NCBI GenBank assembly: GCA_905178155.1
Contig: CAJINV010000012.1
Location: 615,271 to 679,270 of the forward strand
DNA: 64,000 bases
Direction: 5' to 3'
Source: Amoebophrya sp. A120
Lineage: Eukaryota > Sar > Dinophyceae > Syndiniales > Amoebophryaceae
Each line of letters begins with the position of its first letter. Positions within the stretch are counted from its first letter, which is position 1. A program made the translations under genes and the position numbers. This document shows positions 26,501-35,496 of the stretch, piece by piece. The notes beneath the pieces were generated by a model. That model worked only from the letters and a program-made list of their open reading frames with translations. It was not told the DNA's origin and searched no databases.

Positions 26501-29500
26501 GGTCTACTACTTCGTAACACTGCTCATCTCCACGACCTTGTTCTTCATCGTCCAGGTGACCCTCCTTTTGCGGATTGAGAGCAGGAGCATTTGGTTTTGG
26601 GCCATCAACATCACGATTTGATGCCGAGCGTGATACACCCGAGGAAAGAACTATGAAAGCCTCAGGTTGGAAATCCTCAAAGTGAAAATAATTTGTAATG
26701 CAAAAAAACGACTCCAGTTGGAGCACCATTTATAGTCGGCGCATGACAAATTTCCCGAGCACTCAAAACGTGTCTGTCATGCTAGTCAGGCAAAGCGGTG
26801 CCCTCCTCTCATGCTAATTAAGAGACCAATTCTGAACCCGTAGAAGCACAATAGTCGGCCTCCATTGCGTTCTCTGCAATACAGTCTTTTTGGTGTCGCA
26901 TTTCATGCATCACAAATTGTTTCCACTTTGAGGATTTCCATTCTGAGGATGTCATAAGAACTCCTGTAATCGGAATCGAAGTATTCCGGCGACCAATCTC
27001 CAGAACCTTATGGCATTCTCAAACGTTACATTCTCAACTGTTACATGAATTTGTAATGCAAGACTAGCACAGGTGAGAGGGAGAACCTTGCGCGTCTTGC
27101 ATTACAGGTTTGGTGCGCATTACAGTGCTATTTAGCCCTCCGGGAATTTTTCATGCGAAGCAGCTTGATCGTCTGGCGGGTCATGGTCATTTTGCATGAC
27201 AAATCATGTAACAGTTGAGAATGTAACGTTTGAGAACCCCATAAACCTCGACTTCCGAGTCGGATTGCTCCTGAGAAGAGGCGGAAGACGAAGAGGATGT
27301 TCTGCTTTGATGCAGCTCCAGCATATCAGCCCCCGACCTGCCCGGCGATCGTTTTTTGAAGGAGTCTTGCTCTTGGGAGATCAAAGCAGATTTCTTCTTC
27401 ATCTCAGAGGTTCTTTCACGCCCAGCGGAGAGCCAGCTTTCGTTTCCATCGCCCGCTTGCTGTGGTGCGTCAGCGTCGGTGTAAAAATCTTCCATAACTA
27501 CAGTTGTAACTTGATGTCCCTCCTCCAAAGCGGCGGCTTGCGCAGGTTCCCAGTTCTGAAGTGCTGAGCCACTCGTGCTGGTGTCACATGATGCATCACG
27601 GTCTTGTTGCGGATTGTTACTTGTTTGCTTCTGTTCTACGTTTTCATCTTCAACTTGATCTTCCTCTTTCCACGATTCTCTTCGATTTGTTTCTGTTTCA
27701 TTCTCGTCCAAATGTTCATCCCTTTCCCGCCTCACCTTCTCCTGTTCGTCCAGCCACTTTTGCCGCTCTACCTCCGGGTCTTTCAAACGTAGGTAGTAAA
27801 CCCCAGCGCCATGGTTCACCACGTCAAAAACCTCATTGAAACCCGCACGGCGCCCCGTCTGCGGGTAGTCGAGAAGGGAAGGGTTCGCTTTATTTTCCCA
27901 CGGATTCTTGTTGTAGCCATCATCTGCTTGTTGGCGAGCGGCACCAGGCTCTGCATCTTCCTCTTCAGTGGCGCAGTTTATTTTCCCCCCGTCGGACGAA
28001 GATGAATTCGAATTGTAGTACAGCTGTAACCGACGATCCGCGGCCTTGGCCTCTTCTGAAATCTTTGCGCTACCGTCGTCGTTCTTGTCTCCAGCAGAAC
28101 TGCTCCACTTATTGTCCCACCGTGGCAGATTCTTGTACAATTTGGACCGCACACAGAGCGTCTCATACTCGCCGCCCTCTCCGCACACATGGAACCCAAA
28201 CTGCTCGTTTAACTTCTCAAACACGCCGGGAGGTGGGGGAGTGGCTAGAGTTCTTGCGTTTTGATGTTCTACTTCTGCGTGAGAAATTTCATTGGACTTG
28301 TAGTAGTAGTACGGCGAGGAATTATAGAAGTCTTCATCATAAGCTTCATCACGTAGTTCACCACCAGCAGACCGCCCACAAAGTTTGCCGTTCGAGCTCA
28401 AGTCCCGCAACTCCTTCCCGAGATGTTCCTTTCCCAAACCCATGGAGCACACTTTCACGACGATGGCCTCAAAATCTTGGTCGCAGTTTGTGTATCCAGT
28501 GAAAATATGGCTGGGTCTGGAAACTTGTGATGCAAGAAAGGAAATGTTAGTGAGCACACTGTAATGCGCTGCCAAGCATGACAAGTTTTTCCGCGGTTCT
28601 GAGCTGCGTACTACGCATGACAGGCAAGAGGAGCTCTTTGCAGCTTTGACGCAACACAGAGTTCAGAGTCATGCCAGACTAGCATGACAAATGTCGCAAT
28701 TCCCAGACCCAGACGTATTTGCAGTGCATATCATGCTGTTCAGCACGATCTCCTGGGGGATTTTCCACAAGTAGCTATACGACGTCAACCCGAGCCGCTG
28801 GCACACGTTCTCCACGCGCAGTCTCTGGTAGTCGGAAAAAATCGCACCGCAGCACACCCCGTGGAGCTTGTTTTCTTCCGTGGAAAAGCGGGCGATAGCG
28901 GCTTGGAGAAGGCGGTAGAGGTCCTCGGTCTCGTCGTGGTTATCGTCTTCATCAACATCGGAGTTATTTGAGTTTTCATCTTTCTTATCTAGTGTTTCAG
29001 ACTCAGAGCAGTCGCCCTCGTTATTGTCGTAAAACAAATCCGTGGCGAGCGCTCTGCCCTGGATGGGGCGCTGAAGGATCGGCAGCCCCATGGCCTCCGC
29101 AATCTTTGGGACCAGATTGGTGCAGACCGTTTGGTTATGCTGTGCAAAAGTATCGCACTCGTAGTAATTGCAGTCATGCATTACAAATTTCTTTGTCAAG
29201 GTAAATCCGCATTACAAATGTTATTTCTCACGCAGAGGAAATTTGTAATGCATTTATACGAGTACGATGCTTTTGCATTGCATATTGGTACATCCACGAG
29301 TCCAACTCGTCCGTCCCCGGCATGGCAGACCGGAGGGCGTCGTATTTGTCATGAGTGGCGCCGCCCTGTGCACCAGAAGCGGGACTGTACAAATTGCAAA
29401 TCCCCACGATTTATGGATTGCAAATATGTCTGGGTCTGGAAACTTGTAACGCTAAAAGTGAATGAGATTTCCACTTCAATACGGAGCCAAGCATGACAAA

Positions 29501-32202
29501 TTTTTGGGCTCCTATGTGTTGCGTGTTCCGCCTGGCAAACTGCGTTTCTGCATGACAGGTAAGAGGACAGTTTCGTGCCCATGCATCACAGATTCTTGAG
29601 CCATGTCAGACATGCATGACAAAAGTAGTAATCTTCCAGACCCAGACATTTTTACTTTTGATACGATTTCGAAGTCGTTTTCCCGAATTTCCTGCAAAAT
29701 TTGCATGTTGAACAAAGAATCCTTGCCCCCGGAAACCAGGCCGACAACCCGTTTCTTCGCCGGAGTTGCAGTTGGGTAGTTCTTCTGTTGAAAAAAATTC
29801 ATTTTCGATGGCTGTTGTGAAGTCGTGGAGGTGTTGCCGTTGTTGTATCCCGTAGGACAAGAAGAGGGCCAGTAGTTGTTGTGGAAAACTTGCTGCTTTG
29901 TATTATTGCCGGACGAGGAAAAGGCCGAGTAGTTTGGCTTTTGGTTTTTGTTTTGTGGAGAACCCCCTCCTGCTGTCCCTGTGCCGCGACGAGGGCTTGA
30001 TACTCCGGGAAACAGCCCCGAAGGTGTAGTGCTGCTGTTCTCGTATAATCTCGGAGTCGGACCACTAACTCCTGTCGCATAATCATCCTTGCTGTTCCGA
30101 TTGTAAAAATTGGTGCCGAGGACATGATCATTTTGATCTTGACAGAAATTATCGTACTTGTTCTTTCGGGGACTAATCATTACCGGTGGCAAGTTGATAT
30201 CTTCGTAGTGATATGGGCTTTTGTTCTCACGACCTTGTCGTTCTTCTTCGTGGTCTTCTGCTGCCGGCTTCATTCCAGTTCTACTGTCTTGAGCTTCTTG
30301 CGGCCCGCGTGGTGAAGAGGACACACACTGCTGCGAGGAAATTGTGTCCTCACGACCATGATTTATTTTCCAGTTAGAATACGCATCTTCCTCATCCACG
30401 GAGAAGTTCTTGTCGTGATGACTGAATCCCCATTTTTCATACACGTCGTCCTGCGGCGCTGGAGGACTCTTCTTGCCGATGTTGCCAGCACAGTCGGATT
30501 TTGATGTGTTGCGGTGGCCGGAAGTAGCACTTTCGTTGCCCTGGGCAACAGATGGACCACTACATTGCTCCACCGTAGTACTACTAGCATCAGTTGTCTT
30601 AGTCTTGCCACCGGACGAGCAGGATCCGACCCTCCCGCTGTGCTGCCTTACTAGACCAGACCGCGGCGTTGCCGGGGGAATTTCTCGAACAACGTCATTT
30701 GAATTTCTACTAGTAGAAGTTGTAGCAGCTTCACCTCCTCTCATCTTCACGAGATCAATCCCAGCTGCACTAGCGGCCTTCGGGACGACGACCGGCGGGG
30801 GAGCGGAAGGGGATGGTGGTGATGTAGTAGCATTTTGATTTAGTTTGCAGCCTTGAATGTAATCGTAATCGTCGTCTCCATCCTTGCCACTTCTCCCTAA
30901 CCCTAACGTGCTGTCCGGATTAGCTACACAACTTCTACGGAACGGGGAAGAAGGTGCTGGTCGTCGCGTGCTTGGATCATAGACAAAATTGGCAGGGTAT
31001 GGAATGTAAAACTGTCTGGGTCTGGAAGAATGCGCGATTTGTCATGCGGCTTTTCCATGACCCATGAGGTCTGGAATGCAGGACCTAGCATGACAGATTC
31101 TGTGCGATCTTTCTCATGCCTATCCTGCATGAGAAACTGCCTCCCGACTTGGTCAAAACTGGGCGACTTTTGGTAATCACGCAACACAGATTTTTGCATG
31201 CTGCAGATTTAGCATGACAAGTTGCATTCTTCCAGACCCAGACATTTTTACATTTGATACAGGCGGCCCCACACGACCGCAGCTCTCGTCATCGCCAGTA
31301 GCGCCACAATCATGATCTTCATCTTCATCTGCTTCATAATTTTCACTACCAGTAGTTGCAGATATACTGCTGCTCCTCTTTTCCCTCCGCGAAGGCGGTG
31401 GTCCAGCAGCGCGTGGCGCTGATGGCGTGCGGTTTTTCACGTCTACTGCTTCAGCAGAACGACCATCGGATGCGCCGGTACTAGCTGCTGCACCAGCTGT
31501 TCCCCTGGAAATTGTACGACCGGCATTTTTCGCGACTCCGGCTTGGGCTTCCTCATTCGACGCAGCTTGTTGCTTGGTCCCACTTGAACTTGATGAGGGC
31601 CAGGCATTGGTTTTGTTCCCGCTGGTGCGCATTTTTTTTACCAGTGAAAGACCCCCAGATGTTGAAGTCGACTTTCGCTGCGCCGGTACGGATTTCGGGC
31701 GTGGGCTTTTCGCGTGAGAAAGCAACAACCCAAAGTTGGCAATCCGCCGGGCCTCGCTACCCTGCTTGGCGTAAGATTTGTTCTGCTCGAGGAAAAAGAG
31801 CCGGTTTTTCTTGGAAAGATGATAATCTCGGCTGCACGACTGGTCGTTATCTTTACCAGAAGAGGGGTGCACCTGTTGGGAAAACGCACGACCGCGGGTA
31901 GTTAATGTAATATTGCCAGAGCTCATGTTGCTGTTGTGGCTGTCCTGCAGCTGTTGTTCTTCTTGCGGCTCTGCTCCCCCCGCCGTTGTGCTAGAGCTAC
32001 CGGAGGAACAAGCGCCGGCCGTTGCTTTTGCCTCGCGGCCCACAAATAATTCCATACTGTCCTCCGTCTCTTGGCTGGGGTCTTGCACTTCTACAGGTCG
32101 CCGCTCCACCTGTGGAGATTGCTCCACTTTACTTCCAAGACCCGCTGCTGCACACTGTAGCGCTTCTTGCGGGTCGTGACCTTCTTGCTCTTGCGTCAAC
32201 AT
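14559..32202 (-). CDS. DPH6: Giant diphthine-ammonia ligase (DPH6) with two C-terminal Rid (YjgF) domains
   Basis: Sixteen exons: 14559..17054, 17322..19264, 19549..19604, 19763..20538, 20823..20867, 21018..21127, 21400..21455, 21611..24242, 24473..25196, 25470..26646, 26957..27003, 27244..28487, 28731..29130, 29285..29406, 29664..30992, 31260..32202. Total 14,100 nt, 4,699 residues; ATG at 32202, TAA at 14559. The ATP-pyrophosphatase motif VVGLVSGGKDSLFNM is near residue 735, followed by DELDSWMYQTV, IQGRAL, IFSDYQRLRVENVCQRL and FHVCGEGGEYETL (about 1030), in DPH6 order. Rid-like segments follow: ARVCVEADLPAG (about 2970), CIGPYGQASQ (about 3290), VPGLPKNAAIEVNVL (about 3925). DPH6 does the last step of diphthamide formation on eEF2. 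Fungal and plant versions are roughly 700 residues; the excess is Ser/Asn/Gln/Glu-rich spacer. All introns are introner elements (15). Confidence 0.92.
17060..17321. mobile_element. Introner element, family A (inverted relative to its relatives)
   Basis: 262 bp, flanking repeat GTTCT perfect. Removal joins FCDEN to ADGTS. Its interior matches the reverse complement of the elements at 30998 and 60530, although all lie in minus-strand genes. Confidence 0.95.
19270..19548. mobile_element. Introner element, family I
   Basis: 279 bp, starts TATCCTATGTAAAAACGT, ends GTTTTTACTCAGGATA. Flanking repeat ACTTG perfect. Removal joins NTIFK to FHEVY. Confidence 0.95.
19610..19762. mobile_element. Introner element, family B
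   Basis: 153 bp, TATGCATTGCAAAAGC / CTTTTGCACAGGATA. Flanking repeat ATTGA perfect. Removal joins TRISI to SAQDE. Confidence 0.95.
20544..20822. mobile_element. Introner element, family I
   Basis: 279 bp, starts TATCCTGAGCAAAAACGT, ends GTTTGTGCTGAGGATA. Flanking repeat GTACA perfect. Removal joins VNKLY to SQKFL in the first Rid domain. Confidence 0.95.
20873..21017. mobile_element. Introner element, family B (inverted)
   Basis: 145 bp, starts TATCCTGTGCAAAAG and ends CTTTTGCAGTGCATA, opposite to most B copies here. Flanking repeat AAGGA perfect. Removal joins FVELL to LQDVS. Confidence 0.95.
21133..21399. mobile_element. Introner element, family A
   Basis: 267 bp, TATCAAATTCAAATATGTC / right end CCCAGACATGTTTGCAATGCATA. 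Flanks TTTCG and TCTCC match at 3 of 5; removal still joins EKSTE to IQAEL in frame. Confidence 0.88.
21461..21610. mobile_element. Introner element, family B (inverted)
   Basis: 150 bp, TATCCTGTGCAAAAG / CTTTTGCATTGCATA. Flanking repeat GCTTT perfect. Removal joins LHNKK to ANQQQ. Confidence 0.95.
23061..23151 (-). repeat. Internal coding duplication in DPH6 spacer
   Basis: Two copies of GGGAGTTCGGTCTTC followed by TTCTTGCTGCTCTTCC, about 56 bp apart, encode repeated RFGEEEEQQEEDRTP-type peptides. Recent slippage or tandem duplication in the low-complexity spacer. Confidence 0.8.
24248..24472. mobile_element. Introner element, family C
   Basis: 225 bp, TATAAGAGTGCACAACTAC / GAGTTGTGCACCCTCATA. 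Flanking repeat CAATG perfect. Removal joins DSLDI to VEKAQ. Confidence 0.95.
25202..25469. mobile_element. Introner element, family A
   Basis: 268 bp, TATGGATTGCAAAAGTGTC / ATTTTTAAGTTTGATA. Flanking repeat CAGGA perfect. Removal joins KKLL to DENEA. Same subfamily and orientation as 30998. Confidence 0.95.
26652..26956. mobile_element. Introner element, family H (diverged)
   Basis: 305 bp. Ends TATGAAAGCCTCAGG / CTGAGGATGTCATA with inner GGAAATCCTCAAAGTG. Flanking repeat AGAAC perfect. Removal joins PITGV to LSSGV. Confidence 0.93.
27009..27243. mobile_element. Introner element, family E
   Basis: 235 bp, TATGGCATTCTCAAACG / CGTTTGAGAACCCCATA. Flanking repeat AACCT perfect. Removal joins SEVEV to LEIGR. 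Same orientation as the E copy at 11494. Confidence 0.95.
28493..28730. mobile_element. Introner element, family A (diverged)
   Basis: 238 bp, TATCCAGTGAAAATATGGC / GACGTATTTGCAGTGCATA. Flanks TTGTG and TCATG match at 3 of 5. Removal joins LNSM to NCDQD inside the conserved DPH6 core. Confidence 0.88.
29136..29284. mobile_element. Introner element, family B
   Basis: 149 bp, TATGCTGTGCAAAAG / CTTTTGCATTGCATA. Flanking repeat TTGGT perfect. Removal joins DSWMYQ to TVCTN, a conserved DPH6 motif. Confidence 0.96.
29412..29663. mobile_element. Introner element, family A
   Basis: 252 bp, TATGGATTGCAAATATGTC / ATTTTTACTTTTGATA. Flanking repeat CGATT perfect. Removal joins NDFEI to VGICN just after the SGGKDS loop. 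Confidence 0.96.
30998..31259. mobile_element. Introner element, family A
   Basis: 262 bp. Flanks CAGGG and CAGGC (4 of 5). Removal joins RVGPP to ANFVY. The interior is nearly identical to the element at 60530-60791 in another gene. Confidence 0.95.
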
Positions 32203-35200
32203 CTTGGGTACTTACTAGCACTTCTCCGGTGGAGAGACTAAACAGCAAGATGAACCTGCTGCACCGCCGAACTTCTACCTGCTTCAGACTAATCTAAAAA
32301 TGAGAGGGACGTCGAGTCGTGGTAGTTAATAAACAAGTAAGGGGTCAGTGTCAGAAGTAGAAGTTGGTGCTGGACCATCGAAGAACGAGGAAGGGTAAGA
32401 ATCCTCCGGCTCATCTTTTGTTTGTGATGTTGAAGAAAGGAAGTAGATTATATTTTCCAAAGGAGTATGACAGTAGATATGCTCGAGAATTGTGTGGCAG
32501 TTCTTGTACTCCTTAGAATACGTAGAGGGTATTAGCTGCTGTACTACAAAAGGAAACCATAGAGACCATAGCGACCAAACAGACCATAGTGCCCGTCTGT
32601 ACCTCACACTTCTTTTTCTTACACGACACTATCGTAAAGAAAAGCGCCTTCTCAGGCGGAAAACATAAACGGGTGAAACGAGCAGGTCGTAAGAGAGGAC
32701 TGTGTGAAGCAGTGCTTAATATTACCACCTTGGAGCATGACGCTCGTGCTTTGTGTGTTTTGGGACGGCAGGGTAAAAACAAGCTGTAAAAAACTAGCTC
32801 GCTGCTTCTTAGGTTGACGTTGATCTGAATAGAGAATAAAACAAATAGCCAAAAAGCGAATTATACTAACCGTACGTAAGTAGAGAGGCTTTTTGATGAC
32901 CTATCAGACCATAGTGATACTAGTCCAAAGACAGCCGGAGTCGCCTCCTCGACCTGGAGAGAGTAAGTAGGCAGGTGAAGATCTTCATAATGGAATCAAT
33001 GAAGCGTTTGACCATTTTTGCGGCATTTAGAGCATACGGATAATAATTGGAAGAAGTTGTTGAACCGGTCTAATTGTATTCTAGCTCCTCCATGCCATTG
33101 AAGACACGACTTGGGATCTTCGACATTGGAACAAATCTGAGTGTTTGTATACTACTCAGAAAAGTCGTTTGAAGGTTGATCCGCTTTGTTCCTCTTCGTG
33201 TGTCACTGTGGTCTCGATCATTTTCATTTATGTAATTTCCCTGCTGATAAACATACTCACATCCTGGATCTACTAGTACTACACCCTCCAAGCAAAAGCT
33301 CTTCGTTCTTCTTGCTTCGCAAGAATCTTTGTTCCTGTTCAATAACACAACAGTACAAAAATACAGTATTTTACGATCGCCAAGTGCAGTTTTCTGGGGA
33401 TCTTCGCGTGCAGCTCCGTAGAAGACCAGGGTCAAGGAGGCGGAACAGAAAGCCACTTCTATACTGGGCGCACGAAAGAGCGAGAACTTCTCCAACTACC
33501 GGAGAAATAGAGGCTGATCCGTCATCTACACAACAAAGAAAGAAGAGAAAACAGCTTTCAAGTGCGTTGCATGGAGGGCCAAAGCTAGATGCGTGGCAGT
33601 GTTAACTTCAATCCCTGTCAACCTGTCAGAATTTCACACAAAGACGAAGCTTTTCGTGTGGGGAGTTTTCGGAGAGTGCCAGTGCGAAAATTGTACAGCA
33701 CGCTAGTACAAGTCGTTCGTCGTTGTTGTAAAAATTCAAAAGAACTACGTAGATCACGAGCACAGTGGAACAAGGCGAGATGTATGAAAATGCTCAGAGC
33801 CTAAAGATCTTGGGTTTTTGTCGATCTTCAATCACGTCGAGTCAGGTACTAGGCGTAAACTGGTCAAACGTGAAAGCAGCGAAAAAACTAGTGAAATTCC
33901 CAGGAAGGTGCGTGCTTTACACGTACAAATCAACGGACTCAGGTCGTAAACGGCTCGAACGCGAAAACAGCGAAAAACTAGTGAAATTCCCATGAAAATG
34001 CGTGCTTCACACGTACAAATCGACAGACTCAGGTCGTAAACGGCTATCAAACAAACAGGAACAAAGCCACGTGGTCATCTACTTTAGAACTCAAAGCTAT
34101 TTGAAACAAAGCGCTGCATCATTCTCGCACATCTTCGAGTCCCCTCGTGGTCATGCTAATAGAGCATGATCATTAAGTATGTAAGATCAACAACCTCCAC
34201 GAGTATGGAGAACCAGTAGAGCGGGGATGTCACCCTTCTCGTTTTAGATGTATGATCAACACGGGCAGCACATTGTAGTTCCGGCCTTGTAAGGAAGAAG
34301 ATTTTATTCGATGACTTGCGTTCATACTGACCGATGAAACAACTGTACAGAAAGTCGCCGATGAAGAAGTGGGTCGACTCGTCCGTCGGCTACAGGAAAT
34401 TAATACATCACGACAAGGCAGCGCCCAGTTTTTTTATCCTGTGCCTGTGGCGGAAGATCCGAAGGGGTTTGTTCCTTTATCTGAATTAAAACAAAAACGC
34501 CACTCTTTCTTCGAACTGAGAACAAAAACCGCAAAAAGTCCATATAGTATTGTTCTTTCTGGATTTTATAATTCCTGTTGCTGCTACTTCCTTTCGCACA
34601 CTGTCCTCTTCTTCGTAATCATACAGGCCTCAGCTTCTTGGTGCGCTGCCACCTTGAGTTTCAGTTTCTTGTGCAGAACATATCATCTGCTGAGTTCTTT
34701 GTGAGGTGATGGCGAAGCTGGTTGTACATGAGATTTTCTGTAGTTTCTCACGTCACAGTGCAACTAGACGAGAATCACAGCAGCAGTTCTTTTCCCCTCA
34801 ACAACATGAAAATTGGTCTACAAATGCGAACATTTGCGAAAATTGAAAAAACGCTGCTTTGCGGAAATCATTTGTTGAACATTCTACACAAGAAAGTTCT
34901 ACGCCTGTGATAGCATTATTTTACACGAGTCTGGATTTATACGCTATTTAGATCATGATAGCGGTGTAGCTCCTCTTTCTAGAAGTTGTTGTAGACGCCG
35001 TTTATTAGTATAGCTAATTGCTTATGCTCAGAAGCACAGCAAACAAGTCATGGGCCGAAATCCTGAAAAAAATGAAGTAGAGCTAGTAATTGCACTAGCA
35101 CTATATGTAGTAAATTGTCCGCACTAAAAACAACTTTCGTCCGCGACTTTCTTTCATCTTTTTGTAGCTTCCATACCTGACCAAAACGAAGTCCGGCGCT

Positions 35201-35496
35201 TCGGATATTAATGCGACCGCCCACACAAAATCAAAAAAACGTATATATAGAGGATTCAAATTATACAGCTTGCTGCAAACTTATGCTGTGCTTGCTCAAA
35301 AAGAGGCGGATTCTTCCGCAGTTTCAAAGAAAGGGCTCGTCTTTTTTGTCACACAAAGCTGTACGAGGGCGGCTCTTTCGTCGCCTTCTAAAGTAAGCAG
35401 GGCGGAGGCTTTATATAAATCTTCTCGGTGGCAGAGCATCTTTACCGAACGCGTGCTGCTGGGCCCTCGTAATGCTTCCTTCACTTAGTACGGCCT
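32203..35496. other. Longest gene-free stretch in the window
   Basis: About 3.3 kb, AT-richer than the genes. Only short open frames (at most about 140 codons) without recognisable domains. Contains the tandem repeat at 33842-34050. No introner element. The upstream end of DPH6 and the downstream end of the next gene lie here. Confidence 0.5.
33842..34050. repeat. Tandem repeat, about 2.2 units of 90-97 bp
   Basis: Units start TCAGGT at 33842, 33939 and 34029. Shared core: CGTAAAC, GAAAACTAGTGAAATTCCC, then GTGCGTGCTT and CACACGTACAAATC. Unit 1 is diverged (97 bp), unit 2 is 90 bp, unit 3 is cut after about 22 bp. Function unknown. Confidence 0.85.

Noticed and set aside
30892-30905. CCCTAACCCTAA, telomere-like hexamers
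   Set aside because: Only two units, and they lie inside the DPH6 coding frame (TLGLG); no array, so not an internal telomere.
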